From positions 52,726 to 116,725 of the forward strand of contig CAXTAT010000016.1 in NCBI GenBank assembly GCA_964242415.1: 64,000 nt of DNA, written 5' to 3'. A model generated the notes under the pieces. The model saw nothing but the letters and a program-made list of their open reading frames with translations. It did not search any database and had not been told where the DNA came from. The translations under genes and the position numbers were made by a program. Below are positions 9,220-18,465 of this stretch, piece after piece (position 1 is the stretch's first letter; every line of letters starts with the position of its first letter). The DNA comes from DASWOJ01 sp964242415 (lineage in GTDB: Bacteria; Pseudomonadota; Alphaproteobacteria; Acetobacterales; Acetobacteraceae).

Positions 9220-11667
9220 TTACTCCGCCGCTGCCTGCAGTCCATCCCGCGAAGGCTCCGGCTTCCGGCCCCGCACCGACCGCACCACCCGCACCGGGAT
9301 CGCCTTGTACCCCGGCACCTTCGACTTCGGGTCGTGGAACGACAGCGGGAACAGCGGGTTGATCTCCGGGAAGTATGCCCCCGCGCAGCCCACCGGGATG
9401 TTGTAGGGAATGATCTGCAGCCCCGGCACCTCGCGTCCAGCCGGGTCTTCCACGGCCGGGGTCAGATCGACCGCGTCCACCCCTTGCAGGCCCATCCGCT
9501 CGATGTCCGCCGGGTTCATGAAGATCACATGCCGCGTGCCATGCACCCCGCGGAACCGGTCGGTGTAGCCGTAAACCGTCGTGTTGAACTGGTCGTTGGA
9601 GCGCAGCGTCGTCAGTTGCAGCACGTCCGACTGGTCGCCGAACGCCTCCGCCCCGGCGAACAGCTTGTCCGGCGTGATGAAGTTGGCCTTGCCGCTTCGC
9701 GTTACCCACTTCCGCTCCCGCGCCGGCAGCGGCCGGGCAAAGCCTCCTGGGCGCTGGAACCGCTCGTTGAAGTCCTTGAACGTCTCGGGATACGTCGCCT
9801 CGATGGCATCGCGCACTCTACCGTAATCCCCGACCCACTCGTCCCACGGTACCCGCCCGTTGGCCGGCAGCGTCGCCTTGGCCATCCCCGCGACGATCCA
9901 CGGCTCGGACCGCGTATCCGGGCTCATCGGCTTGATCTGCCCGACGCTGCCGTGGAAGTGCGCGACCGAGCTTTCCATGCTCACCGCCTGCGGACCCGTC
10001 GCCTGCTCGTCGATCTCGATGCGCCCCAGGCAGGGCAGCACATACGCGATCTCCCCGTGCACGATGTGGTTGCGGTTCAGCTTGGTGGCGATCTGCACCG
10101 TCAGCCGCAGCTTGCGCCACGCCGCCTCCACCATCGCCGTCTCCGGCACGGCGCGCAGGAAGTTGCCGCCGAGCGCGATGAAGCCCCGCACCTCCCCGTC
10201 GATGATCGCCTTGCACGCATCCACCGTGGAGTGCCCGGTCCAGCGCGGCGCCGTGAACCCGTACAGCTCCTGCAGCTTGTCCAGCGGCACCAGGTCGGGC
10301 TTCTCGGTGATCCCGACCGTGCGCTGGCCCTGCACGTTGGAGTGGCCGCGCACGGCGCAGACGTTGGCGCCGGGCTTGCCGATGTTGCCGCGCAGCAGCA
10401 GCAGGTTGGTCACCATGTGGACGTTCTCGACGCCCATCAGGTGCTGCGTCAGCCCCATGCCGTAGCAGCCCAGCACCGCGTTGGACTCCGCATACACGTC
10501 CGCCGCCGCCTTCATCTCGGCCTGCGTCAGGCCCGACACCCGCTCCAGCTCGGCCCAGGGATGCGCGCGGCAGGCGGCGGCGAACTCCTCGAACCCGGCC
10601 GTGTGTTCCTTGATGAACTCGTGGTCGAGCACGTTCTTCTTGTCCGCCGACGCCATCGACGCCGCGAACACCACCGCCGCCGCGCTGGCCTCCGGGCTAG
10701 GCGTTGCGTCGTTGCCCGCCACGAGGCTGTGGCCGCCGGCGTGCAGGGCGTCGTCCATCTCGATCACGGCCTTGCAGATGCCGAACAGCGCCGCGATGTC
10801 GCCGCCGTTCTTCACCTGCATGTATTGGTGGCTGATCTGGGTCTCCTTGCCCGTCAGCATCTCGTCCGGCGCCTGCGGGTTGACGAACCGCTCCAGCCCG
10901 CGCTCGCGCAGCGGGTTGATGGTGATGATCTTCACCCCGCGCTTCACCGCCTCCTGCAACTGGTGCAGCATCCGCGGCGACGAGGTGGCAACGTTCTGCG
11001 CGATGTAGAAGATGCAGTCGCAGTCGTCGAAGTCGGACAGGGTGGCGGTGCCGACCGCCGCACCGATGCTCTCGGGGAGCGCGACCGAACTGCTCTCATG
11101 GCACATGTTGCTGCAGTCGGGCAGGTGGTTGCTGCCGTACATGCGGGCAAATAGCTGGTACATGTAGCTGGTTTCCAGCGACGCGCGCCCGCTGGTGTAG
11201 AACACCGCCTGCTCCGGCGTCATCGCCTGCAGTTCGCGGGCGATCTCCTGGAACGCGATCTCCCACGACACCGGCATGTAGCGGTCGCTGTCGGGGTCCC
11301 AGCGCATCGGATGGGTCAGCCGGCCCGGCTCCTCCAGGTCGTAGTCGCGCCAGGTCTCCAACTCCGTCAGGGTGTGCTCGGCGAAGAACTTCTGGTCGAG
11401 GTGCTTGTCGGTGATCTCCCAGGCGGTGGCCTTGGCGCCGTTCTCGCAGAACTCGGCCGGGTGCGGCTGCGCCGGCTTGGCCCAGGCGCAACTGACGCAC
11501 ATGAAGCCCTTGGGCTTGTTCTGCTCGATCAGCACGCGGGCGCCCTTCACGGGGACATGCTCGCGCAGTAAGATTTCCGTCACGGACTTCAGGGAGCCAT
11601 AGCCGCCGGACGGGGCGGTGTAGTCCCTCTGGCTGCCCTCTTCGAGGACGGTCTTCTCGGTGCTCAT
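9220..11667 (-). CDS. YdeP/FdhF-family molybdopterin oxidoreductase
   Basis: An 815-residue molybdopterin-guanine-dinucleotide oxidoreductase of the FdhF/YdeP branch. The N-terminal cofactor region has the branch-typical FMCVSCAWAKPAQPHPAEFCENGA pattern with too few Cys for the usual CxxCxxxC...C ferredoxin-like site. The central domain has FYTSGRASLETSYMYQLFARMYG and NMCHESSS. The C-terminal MopB-CT part (about 640-780) includes LTTLRSNDQFNTTVYGYTDRFRG. In E. coli YdeP is linked to acid resistance; its true substrate is unsettled, and formate dehydrogenase activity should not be assumed. It probably forms an operon with fdhD downstream. It is divergent from the methyltransferase gene at 11745. 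Confidence 0.88.
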   Translation of the reverse strand: MSTEKTVLEEGSQRDYTAPSGGYGSLKSVTEILLREHVPVKGARVLIEQNKPKGFMCVSCAWAKPAQPHPAEFCENGAKATAWEITDKHLDQKFFAEHTLTELETWRDYDLEEPGRLTHPMRWDPDSDRYMPVSWEIAFQEIARELQAMTPEQAVFYTSGRASLETSYMYQLFARMYGSNHLPDCSNMCHESSSVALPESIGAAVGTATLSDFDDCDCIFYIAQNVATSSPRMLHQLQEAVKRGVKIITINPLRERGLERFVNPQAPDEMLTGKETQISHQYMQVKNGGDIAALFGICKAVIEMDDALHAGGHSLVAGNDATPSPEASAAAVVFAASMASADKKNVLDHEFIKEHTAGFEEFAAACRAHPWAELERVSGLTQAEMKAAADVYAESNAVLGCYGMGLTQHLMGVENVHMVTNLLLLRGNIGKPGANVCAVRGHSNVQGQRTVGITEKPDLVPLDKLQELYGFTAPRWTGHSTVDACKAIIDGEVRGFIALGGNFLRAVPETAMVEAAWRKLRLTVQIATKLNRNHIVHGEIAYVLPCLGRIEIDEQATGPQAVSMESSVAHFHGSVGQIKPMSPDTRSEPWIVAGMAKATLPANGRVPWDEWVGDYGRVRDAIEATYPETFKDFNERFQRPGGFARPLPARERKWVTRSGKANFITPDKLFAGAEAFGDQSDVLQLTTLRSNDQFNTTVYGYTDRFRGVHGTRHVIFMNPADIERMGLQGVDAVDLTPAVEDPAGREVPGLQIIPYNIPVGCAGAYFPEINPLFPLSFHDPKSKVPGYKAIPVRVVRSVRGRKPEPSRDGLQAAAE

Positions 11668-11744
11668 GGGCTGCGTCTCCGCGACGAGGTATGCTGCTAT
11701 AGCGGCGGGGTGTCCCCCGGGTTCCCGGGGGGAATGGAGGGAAC

Positions 11745-12593
11745 ATGCTGGACGGCAATGCGGAGCAGGTGGATTACTGGAACGGTGAGACCGGGCAGCG
11801 CTGGGCGCGCGACGCGGACCGGCTGGACGCCGCGTTCCGCCCGCTGACGGACGCGCTGGTACAGCATGCGGCGGTGCGGCCCGGCGAGCGCGTGCTGGAC
11901 GTGGGCTGCGGCTGTGGCGACTTGACGGGGCGGCTAGCGGAGCAGGCCGGGCCGGGGGGCGCCGTGCTGGCGGTGGACGTGTCGCACCCGATGCTGGAGC
12001 GCGCCCGCACCCGCACGCCGACCGAGGGCAGGGCGCCGATCACCTGGCGTCAGGCGGACGCCGCCGCCCTGCCGTGCGCTACGTTGGGCTACGACGTGCT
12101 GGCATCCCGCTTCGGCGTGATGTTCTTCGCCGACCCCTTGGCCGCGTTCCGCCACCTGCGGCTGTCGCTGCGGCCCGGGGGGCGGCTGGCGATGCTGTGC
12201 TGGCGGCCGGCGGTGGAGAATGGCTGGGTTGCAGTGCCTCGCGCGGCAATGCTGCAGGTGGTGCCGGCCCCGCCGCCATTGCCGCCGCTGGCGCCGGGGC
12301 CGTTCGCATTCGCCGACGCCGCCCATACCGGCGCGATGCTGGCTCGGGCCGGGTTCACCGCAATCAGCAGCCTGGCAGTCACCGCGCAACTACAAGTCCC
12401 CGCATCGCCCGGCGGCACCGCGCTGGAGGATGCCGTCCGCTTCGTCACCGAGTGCGGTCCAGCCGCCGGGTTGCTGCGCGATGCGGACGAAGCGGTGCGC
12501 GAGCAGGCGGTGCAGGCCGTCCGCACTGCAATGGCGGAGTCGAACGCCCTTGGGGCGGCGTGCTGGCTGTACTCGGCGGTGAACCCGGGCTAG
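11745..12593 (+). CDS. class I SAM-dependent methyltransferase
   Basis: 282 residues. Motif I is VLDVGCGCGDLTGRLAE (about 49-65), the acidic post-I strand is AVLAVDVSHPMLERA, and motif II/III lies around DVLASRFGVMFFADPLAAFRHLRLSLRPGGRLAML. This is the Methyltransf_11/25 fold. The protein starts at ATG 11745 with a GGAGGGAAC ribosome-binding sequence just upstream. The substrate is unknown; similar stand-alone enzymes act on quinones, lipids or small acids. It is divergent from the YdeP-like gene. Confidence 0.82.
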   Translation: MLDGNAEQVDYWNGETGQRWARDADRLDAAFRPLTDALVQHAAVRPGERVLDVGCGCGDLTGRLAEQAGPGGAVLAVDVSHPMLERARTRTPTEGRAPITWRQADAAALPCATLGYDVLASRFGVMFFADPLAAFRHLRLSLRPGGRLAMLCWRPAVENGWVAVPRAAMLQVVPAPPPLPPLAPGPFAFADAAHTGAMLARAGFTAISSLAVTAQLQVPASPGGTALEDAVRFVTECGPAAGLLRDADEAVREQAVQAVRTAMAESNALGAACWLYSAVNPG

Positions 12594-12602
12594 GCTCCCT
12601 TC

Positions 12603-12929
12603 CTAGGCGCGACGTCGCAACCCCGTCAGCGCCGCCATCAACAGCAGCGCCCGCGGCAGGGCCAGGTTGCCGTCGCCATGGCGGACCTCGCTGGCCAGCA
12701 CAGTGCCGGATGTCGCCGCCAGGATCGCGCTGCCCAGCTTGCGCGTGGAGCCCAGGGCCAGCATGGCGCCGCCGGCAATCTCGGCGACGGCGACGGCGCG
12801 TTTGGCTCCGCTGCTCCAGCCGAGGTGGCGGAACATGCGGCTGTAGCCGCGGTTGCCGATGATCTTGTCGGCCCCGGCGATGGCGAAAGCCGCGCCAAGG
12901 GCCGGGAACCAGATACGTGATGGGGTCAT
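12603..12929 (-). CDS. small DoxX-like membrane protein
   Basis: 108 residues from ATG 12929 (MTPSRIWFPALGAAFAIAGADK). Three or four short hydrophobic segments are visible. The pattern FAIAGADKIIGNRGYSRMFRHLGW followed by AVAVAEIAGGAMLALG is that of small DoxX/DUF4267-like membrane proteins. The function is unknown. It converges with the methyltransferase gene, with 9 bases between. An upstream extension of the open frame consists of family A repeat sequence and is not coding. Confidence 0.6.
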   Translation of the reverse strand: MTPSRIWFPALGAAFAIAGADKIIGNRGYSRMFRHLGWSSGAKRAVAVAEIAGGAMLALGSTRKLGSAILAATSGTVLASEVRHGDGNLALPRALLLMAALTGLRRRA

Positions 12930-12972
12930 GCAGTCCTCCTGCGCGACCAACGCAGCAAGGCCAAATGTGTTT

Positions 12973-13010
12973 CTTCCCCCTTTCCCGCCGGGAGAGGGTC
13001 GGGGTGAGGC
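12973..13010. repeat. palindromic repeat family A, copy 2
   Basis: CCCTTTCCCGCCGGGAGAGGGTCGGGGTGAGGC: hairpin core plus G-rich tail, as in the other A copies. It forms a loose inverted pair with the degenerate copy at 13080-13114. Confidence 0.7.
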
Positions 13011-13079
13011 CCGAACGGACCGCCGCCCACTCAGAAACGGGCTTCGTTCCCTCATCAGCGAACCCGGCGCTTGCCGCTT

Positions 13080-13114
13080 CCCCCCACCCCAGCCCTCTCT
13101 CGAAGAAAGAAGGG
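13080..13114. repeat. palindromic repeat family A, copy 3 (inverted, degenerate)
   Basis: CCCCCACCCCAGCCCTCTCT is followed by an altered loop, in inverse orientation to the copy at 12973. The pair encloses about 70 bases without a gene. Confidence 0.6.
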
Positions 13115-13151
13115 AATGCCTCCATCAGCGATAGCTGCACGTCATCCCGGC

Positions 13152-13271
13152 GTGGCGCCGGACCATACTTCGGTGCTGCTGGTTGGGCCGGACGGGCGCT
13201 TGCTGGCGCTGGCCCGGGCGAATAAGGACAGGGCAGCGATGGCGGCGGACATCGCGCGGCACCTGTCATAG
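13152..13271 (+). pseudogene. fragment resembling the C-terminus of a SCO1/SenC or thioredoxin-fold protein
   Basis: The frame reads APDHTSVLLVGPDGRLLALARA and continues to DIARHLS with a TAG stop. The pattern (DHTSxxxLvgPDGRl...dIarhL) is that of the last strand and helix of SCO1/SenC-like thioredoxin-fold proteins. No start or upstream domain exists; the frame is preceded by repeat A. It is probably a remnant cut off by repeat insertion or deletion. The family assignment is weak because only about 40 residues remain. Confidence 0.3.
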
Positions 13272-13315
13272 CAACTGCCTGTTGCTCCGGTCGGTCCACA
13301 CCCGCCGATGGTCTC

Positions 13316-13411
13316 CGTCATTGCGAGCCGCACTTGCGGCGCGGCAATCCAGAGGCCGCATGCACGGTCCTACCCGCCCCTGGACCGCCACGCCGAAACC
13401 GGCTTGCAAGG
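13316..13411. repeat. palindromic repeat family B, copy 1
   Basis: It begins CGTCATTGCGAGCCGC, carries GCGGCAATCCAGAGG in the left half and CCTGGACCGCCACGCC in the right half, and ends in a degenerate terminal repeat (CGGCTTGCAAG). The family has about 95-bp elements with roughly 15-bp terminal inverted repeats. Other copies start at 46699, 50984 and 59570. Confidence 0.75.
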
Positions 13412-13458
13412 GCGGCATGGTTCGATACGGGACCAGCCGGAGCCAGCAAGGGCCGCGA

Positions 13459-14355
13459 TCAAACTTCAAGCCACCGGTCCTGCATCGCTCGGCAGCCCAG
13501 CACCGCCACGCCGTGCGCCGCGCAGAGGGCGGCCAGCCCGCCCGACGCCAGCCACTCGAACTCCTGAACGCGCCACCCGGCATGGTCCGGTGGCAATCCG
13601 GCCTCGCCCGGTGTCGTCGCGTGCAGCGCCAGGTGGGTCACGCCCGGCGGCAAGTCCCGCACCACCGCTGCCCACCCCGGCGCCAGCGCGTCCGCCGCCA
13701 CCGCCAGGGTGCCGCGGCAGTGCTCCACCACCGGGCGCCCGGCCGCATCCAGCGCGGCGACGGTGGCGCGATACGCCTCCGGCTCCGGCGCCCAGGTGAT
13801 CGAGCGCGGCAGCACCGGCCACAGCCCATACTCCTCGCCGAGCCGCACATGCGCGGGCAGCAGCTCCGGCAGCATCGCCGCCGCCATGTGCGCGTCCAGG
13901 TGCGTCGGCCGCAGCCCGGCGGCCAGGGCGCGGTCGATCTGCGCCCGCAGCTCGGCCTCCGCAGCCTCCGGCACCAGGTGGCGCGCGACGGAGGCCACGT
14001 CGCGCCAGAAGAAGCCGTCCGGGTCGATCAGGCCGGACGCCGGGCTGCGGGTGGACAGCGGCGCCCACCGATGGTGCGCCCACTCACTGGTCAGCGTCAG
14101 GTGGACGCCGAGGTCGAGCGCCGGCCCGGTCTCCCCGGCCAACTCCCCGGCTAGATCATCGAAGGCCGGGCCAGGCACCATGACGCTGCCACAGGTAACC
14201 AGGCCGCGCCGGGCCAGGCGCAGGAACGCCTGGTTGGCGCCGCGCGTGGCGCCGAGGTCGTCCACATGCGGGATGACGGCGCGTGCGTTGCGGGGCTGTG
14301 CGTTTTCCAGGGCTGGCCTCCACTCATCCATCTTCACAAAATCAAGAACATACAT
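13459..14355 (-). CDS. ChbG/HpnK (YdjC-like) family carbohydrate deacetylase
   Basis: 298 residues. The metal-dependent deacetylase fold is marked by HVDDLG near residue 30 (the family's N/HADDFG), DLGVHLTLTSEW near 80 and THLDAHM in the middle. The family removes acetyl groups from short N-acetyl-sugars (ChbG on chitobiose) or from acetylated hopanoid head groups (HpnK). No other hopanoid or chitin genes are visible, so the substrate is open. ATG 14355 is taken as start; ATG 14331 also fits. It is divergent from the MFS carrier, with 112 bases between. Confidence 0.8.
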   Translation of the reverse strand: MYVLDFVKMDEWRPALENAQPRNARAVIPHVDDLGATRGANQAFLRLARRGLVTCGSVMVPGPAFDDLAGELAGETGPALDLGVHLTLTSEWAHHRWAPLSTRSPASGLIDPDGFFWRDVASVARHLVPEAAEAELRAQIDRALAAGLRPTHLDAHMAAAMLPELLPAHVRLGEEYGLWPVLPRSITWAPEPEAYRATVAALDAAGRPVVEHCRGTLAVAADALAPGWAAVVRDLPPGVTHLALHATTPGEAGLPPDHAGWRVQEFEWLASGGLAALCAAHGVAVLGCRAMQDRWLEV

Positions 14356-14430
14356 AACATATCATAACTCTCGTTCTCGGGAGCGACGATCCGCAATAAT
14401 GAGCCTAGATACGATACAATAACAATTAAG

Positions 14431-14459
14431 GCGCCTGCCAAAAGGCGCTCTGGGAAGGA
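14431..14459 (+). promoter_or_regulatory. leader hairpin and ribosome-binding site of the MFS carrier gene
   Basis: GCGCCT (14431-14436) and AGGCGC (14443-14448) form a 6-bp stem with a 6-base loop, immediately followed by GGGAAGGA, the probable Shine-Dalgarno sequence eight bases before ATG 14468. The hairpin could modulate access to the site. The region 14340-14430 is AT-rich and probably holds both divergent promoters. Confidence 0.35.
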
Positions 14460-14467
14460 AACCATCC

Positions 14468-16120
14468 ATGGAAGGCATGAGTGCTACGGCCGGGCCGCGG
14501 CCCGGCACGGGGCTGTTTGACCGCAGCCGCACGGTGGCGGGACCGGGCTTCAACCGCTGGCTGGTGCCGCCGGCCGCGCTGGCGATCCACCTGTGCATCG
14601 GTATGGCCTATGGGCTGTCGGTGTTCTGGCTGCCGATGACGCGCCTGGTCGGCCTGACGCAGTCCCGGGCCTGCGGCCCCGAGGTTGGGCTGCTGCAGGC
14701 CTTGACCGTCACCGGCTGCGACTGGCGCGTGAGCGACGTAAGCTGGACGTTTACGATCGCCATCGTCGCCCTCGGCTCGTCGGCCGCGATCTGGGGCGGG
14801 TGGCTGGAGCGAGCCGGGCCGCGCAAGGCGGGCGTGGCGGCGGCGTTGTGCTGGTGCGGCGGGCTGTTGCTGGGTGCGGTGGGCGTGGCGCTGCACCAGC
14901 TTTGGCTGCTGTGGCTGGGCCTAGGGGCGCTGGGCGGGATCGGGCTTGGCATCGGCTACATCTCCCCGGTGTCCACGCTGATCAAGTGGTTTCCCGACCG
15001 GCGCGGCATGGCGACCGGCATGGCCATCATGGGCTTTGGCGGCGGAGCCCTGATCGGTGCCCCGCTGGCGGACAAGCTGATCAACGCCTTTCACACGCCC
15101 GCGTCCACCGGTGTCGCCGAATGCCTGGCGGCGATGGCCGGCATCTATCTGGTGTTCATGCTGGCCGGGGCGTTCGGCTACCGCGTACCGCCGGCCAACT
15201 GGTCGCCCGAGGGCTGGATGGCGCCCCTGGGTAAGGCCAATGCGCTGATTACCCGGCGGCACGTCCACCTGGACGACGCGCACAAGACGCTGTCGTTCTG
15301 GATGATCTGGGCGGTGCTGTGCCTGAACGTGTCGGCGGGAATCGGCGTGCTGGCCCTGGCGTCGCCCATGCTGCAGGAGATCTTCGGCGGCTCCCTGATC
15401 GGGCAGCCCGGCACGAAGTTCGCCCTGTTGGATGATGGGCAGCGGCGGGCGGTGGCGGCGGTGGCGGCCGGGTTCGTCGGGCTGCTGTCACTGTTCAACA
15501 TCGCCGGGCGCTTCTTCTGGGCCAGCCTGTCGGATCGGATTGGGCGCAAGGTCACCTACGGCATCTTCTTCGCGGTCGGCATCCTGCTGTATGCCTCCGC
15601 GCCCTGGGCGGCGCATGCGGGCAGCCAGGCGCTGTTCGTCGCCATGTGCTGCGCGATCCTGACCATGTACGGCGGCGGCTTCGCGACCGTGCCGGCGTAT
15701 TTGGCGGACGTGTTCGGCACGCAGTTCGTCGGCGCGATCCACGGGCGGCTGCTGACGGCGTGGTCCACCGCAGGCGTCGTCGGCCCGGTGCTGGTCACCT
15801 ATATCCGCGAGGCGCAGATCGGCGCGGGCGTCCCGCGGGAGACGGCGTATGACGTGACGCTCTACGTGCTGGCCGGGCTGCTGGCGGCGGGGTTCATCAC
15901 CAATCTGCTGGTGCGCCCGCTGGCCGAACGGCGCTTCATGTCCGACGCCCGCGTGGCCGAGCTGCAGGGCGGGGCAGCCATGGCTGTCGTCGGCGGGTCG
16001 TTCGGCATCGGGCGCGGCGGGCTGGACGGCCGGGCGGCGCTGGCATGGCTGGCGGTGGGGCTGCCGATCGTCTGGGGCGTGTCGATCACGCTGCAGAAAA
16101 CCATTGTGCTGTTCCAGTAG
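14468..16120 (+). CDS. MFS transporter, OFA (oxalate/formate antiporter) family
   Basis: 550 residues with 12 predicted membrane helices. It begins its first helix at WLVPPAALAIHLCIGMAYGLSVFWLP, typical of the OFA family, and has SWTFTIAIVALGSSAAIWGGWLERAGPRK (helix 2 plus loop 2-3). The central loop is about 60 residues long (residues 235-280). Late helices include LFNIAGRFFWASLSDRIGRKVTYGIFF (the loop 8-9 motif). OFA carriers exchange small monocarboxylates or dicarboxylates across the inner membrane. The substrate is not determined here. The ribosome-binding site GGAAGGA supports ATG 14468. Confidence 0.85.
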   Translation: MEGMSATAGPRPGTGLFDRSRTVAGPGFNRWLVPPAALAIHLCIGMAYGLSVFWLPMTRLVGLTQSRACGPEVGLLQALTVTGCDWRVSDVSWTFTIAIVALGSSAAIWGGWLERAGPRKAGVAAALCWCGGLLLGAVGVALHQLWLLWLGLGALGGIGLGIGYISPVSTLIKWFPDRRGMATGMAIMGFGGGALIGAPLADKLINAFHTPASTGVAECLAAMAGIYLVFMLAGAFGYRVPPANWSPEGWMAPLGKANALITRRHVHLDDAHKTLSFWMIWAVLCLNVSAGIGVLALASPMLQEIFGGSLIGQPGTKFALLDDGQRRAVAAVAAGFVGLLSLFNIAGRFFWASLSDRIGRKVTYGIFFAVGILLYASAPWAAHAGSQALFVAMCCAILTMYGGGFATVPAYLADVFGTQFVGAIHGRLLTAWSTAGVVGPVLVTYIREAQIGAGVPRETAYDVTLYVLAGLLAAGFITNLLVRPLAERRFMSDARVAELQGGAAMAVVGGSFGIGRGGLDGRAALAWLAVGLPIVWGVSITLQKTIVLFQ

Positions 16121-16176
16121 GGCGTGCTGTTCCAGTAAGCGGCTTATGCGGTCCTCGGCTGCCGCTGGGGACCGTC

Positions 16177-16656
16177 ATGCTGTACTTCACCGCCGACACC
16201 CACTTCGGACACGCCGGCGCCCGCGCGCTCTACCGCCGGCCGTTTGCCACTGTGGCGGAGATGGACGCCGCCATGATGGCCCGCTGGAACGCCGTTGTCG
16301 GCCCTGACGACGAAGTATGGCACCTGGGCGACTTCGCCGTGCGCCACCCCGACCCCGGCGGGGTGCTGGCGGTGCTGCACGGCCGCAAGCACCTGGTCAC
16401 CGGCAACAACGACCCATCCGCCGTCACGGGCCTGCCTGGCTGGGCATCGGTGCAGCCCTATATGGAACTGCAAGTGGACGGCACCGCGCTGGTGCTGTGC
16501 CACTATGCCTTCCGAACCTGGCGCGGCATGGCCAAGGGCGCGCTGAACCTGCACGGCCACAGCCACGGCCGCCTGCGTCCCATGACCCGGCAGTTCGACG
16601 TCGGCGTGGACGCCCGCGACTTCCGGCCCATCACGCTTGAGGAGCTACGACGCTGA
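16177..16656 (+). CDS. small calcineurin-like metallophosphoesterase
   Basis: 159 residues from ATG 16177. Dimetal motifs are in order: FTADTHFGH (residues 4-12), DEVWHLGDFAV, VTGNND, CHYAF and NLHGHSHG. This matches the short phage/bacterial MPE subfamily that hydrolyses phosphomonoesters or diesters. The physiological substrate is unknown. It is followed after 8 bases by the ABC exporter and follows the MFS gene by 56 bases, so the three may be co-transcribed. Confidence 0.85.
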   Translation: MLYFTADTHFGHAGARALYRRPFATVAEMDAAMMARWNAVVGPDDEVWHLGDFAVRHPDPGGVLAVLHGRKHLVTGNNDPSAVTGLPGWASVQPYMELQVDGTALVLCHYAFRTWRGMAKGALNLHGHSHGRLRPMTRQFDVGVDARDFRPITLEELRR

Positions 16657-16664
16657 CCCCCTCT

Positions 16665-18461
16665 ATGCCGCTCCCCGTCGCCCCGCGTCTTGGCGCCCCG
16701 CTTCCAGGCCGGCGCAAGGCCAGCCTGTCCGCGCTCCGCCTGTTGATGCCGTTCCTGCGGCCCTATGCCGGGCGAACGCTGGGGGCGGCTGTGACGCTGG
16801 CGCTGGCCGCCGTGCTAGTGCTGCTGCTGGGCCAGGGGCTGCGGCGGCTGATCGACAACGGCTTCGCCACGGGCGGCACCGACCACCTGAACCAGGCGGC
16901 GCTGGCGATGTTTGCCGTGGTGACGGCGCTGGGGCTGTCCACCGCCGCGCGCTACTACCTGATGAGTTGGCTCGGCGAGCGCGTCGGCGCCGACATGCGG
17001 GCGACGGTGTTCAACCACATCCTGCGCCTGTCGCCCACGTTCTTCGAGACCATGCGGACCGGCGACGTGCTGACCCGGCTCACGACCGACACCGCCGCCC
17101 TGCAGAACCTGATCGGCACCGCGGTGTCGCAGTGGCTGCGCAGCCTGCTGATCACGGCGGGCGCGATGGTGATGCTGATCGTCACCAGCCCGAAGCTGGC
17201 GCTGCTGGTGGTGGCCGTGGTGCCGTTCGTGGTGCTGCCGCTGGTGGTGTTCGGCCGGCGGGAGCGGCGGCTGGCGCGCACCGCGCAGGACCGCTTTGCC
17301 GACCTCAGCGCCTACGCCGAGGAGACGGTGAACGCCCTGCGGACGGTGCAGGCGTTCACGCATGAGGCGGTGGACCGCACGCGCTTCGGCATCCGGGTGG
17401 GCGACAGCATCGGCGCCGCGCTGCGCCGGGCCAAGGTGCGGGCGGGGCTTATTCTTGTGGTGATCCTGCTGGGCTTCGGCGCCATCACGCTCAGCCTGTG
17501 GGTGGGCGGGCTGGAGGTGGTGCACGGGCGCATGAGCGGCGGCGAGCTGTCGGCCTTCGTGTTCTACGCCATCCTGGTGGCGACCAGCGCCGCGTCAATG
17601 AGCGAGCTGTGGGGCGAGGTGCAGCGTGCCGCCGGGTCCGCTGACCGCATCGGCGAGCTGCTGGAGCAGGTGCCGCAAATCGCCGCCCCGGCGCATCCCG
17701 CCCCGCTGCCGAGCCTGCTGGCCCCGGCCGGACGGGTCGCGTTTGAGGATGTGAGCTTCCGGTATCCCTCCCGGCCCGAGGTGTCGGCGCTGCACCGGTT
17801 CTCCCTGCGCGTGGAACCCGGCGAGACCGTGGCGCTGGTGGGTCCGTCCGGCGCGGGCAAGACGACGGTGTTCCAACTGCTGCTGCGTTTCTACGACCCG
17901 GCGGCGGGTCGCGTGCTGCTGGACGGCGTGGACCTGCGCGACGCCGACCCGGATGCGGTGCGCGGGCGAATCGGCCTGGTGTCGCAGGACCCCGTCATCT
18001 TCGGCGCCGACGTGTGGGACAACATCCGTTACGGCCGGCCCGGCGCCAGCGACGCCGAGGTGCGGGCCGCCGCGCAGGCGGCTTCAGCCGGGTTCCTGGA
18101 CGACCTGCCGCATGGCTTCGACACCTTCCTCGGCGAGCGTGGGGTACGGCTGTCCGGCGGGCAGCGCCAGCGCGTCGCCATCGCCCGCGCGATCCTGCGC
18201 GACGCGCCGCTGCTGTTGCTCGACGAGGCTACGAGCGCGCTGGACGCCGAGAGCGAGGCCGCCGTGCAGCACGCGCTGGCGGTGCTGAGCCAGGGCCGCA
18301 CGACGCTGGTGATCGCGCACCGCCTGGCGACGGTTCGCCGCGCGGACCGCATCGTGGTGATGGAAGCCGGGCAAGTGGTGGCGACCGGCACGCACGATGC
18401 GCTGGTACGGCAAGGCGGACTGTATGCGCGCCTAGCCGAACTACAATTCGCAACAGCATAA
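16665..18461 (+). CDS. ABC exporter half-transporter (MsbA/LmrA-like, fused TMD-NBD)
   Basis: 598 residues. The transmembrane domain with six helices covers about 25-320 and the nucleotide-binding domain about 355-595. It has Walker A GPSGAGKTT, a Q-loop (GLVSQDPVIFG), the signature LSGGQRQRVAIARAIL, Walker B LLLLDEATSALD and the H-loop IAHRL. It should act as a homodimer exporting a lipid, peptide or drug from the inner membrane; the family is often annotated as 'ABC transporter transmembrane domain-containing'. The metallophosphoesterase upstream does not define a substrate. A family A repeat follows 4 bases after the stop codon. Confidence 0.9.
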   Translation: MPLPVAPRLGAPLPGRRKASLSALRLLMPFLRPYAGRTLGAAVTLALAAVLVLLLGQGLRRLIDNGFATGGTDHLNQAALAMFAVVTALGLSTAARYYLMSWLGERVGADMRATVFNHILRLSPTFFETMRTGDVLTRLTTDTAALQNLIGTAVSQWLRSLLITAGAMVMLIVTSPKLALLVVAVVPFVVLPLVVFGRRERRLARTAQDRFADLSAYAEETVNALRTVQAFTHEAVDRTRFGIRVGDSIGAALRRAKVRAGLILVVILLGFGAITLSLWVGGLEVVHGRMSGGELSAFVFYAILVATSAASMSELWGEVQRAAGSADRIGELLEQVPQIAAPAHPAPLPSLLAPAGRVAFEDVSFRYPSRPEVSALHRFSLRVEPGETVALVGPSGAGKTTVFQLLLRFYDPAAGRVLLDGVDLRDADPDAVRGRIGLVSQDPVIFGADVWDNIRYGRPGASDAEVRAAAQAASAGFLDDLPHGFDTFLGERGVRLSGGQRQRVAIARAILRDAPLLLLDEATSALDAESEAAVQHALAVLSQGRTTLVIAHRLATVRRADRIVVMEAGQVVATGTHDALVRQGGLYARLAELQFATA

Positions 18462-18465
18462 CCCC

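Noticed and set aside
9175..11154. 659-codon open frame antisense to the YdeP-like gene
   Set aside because: Mirror of a well-supported minus-strand gene; the composition is an artefact of codon bias and shows no domain.
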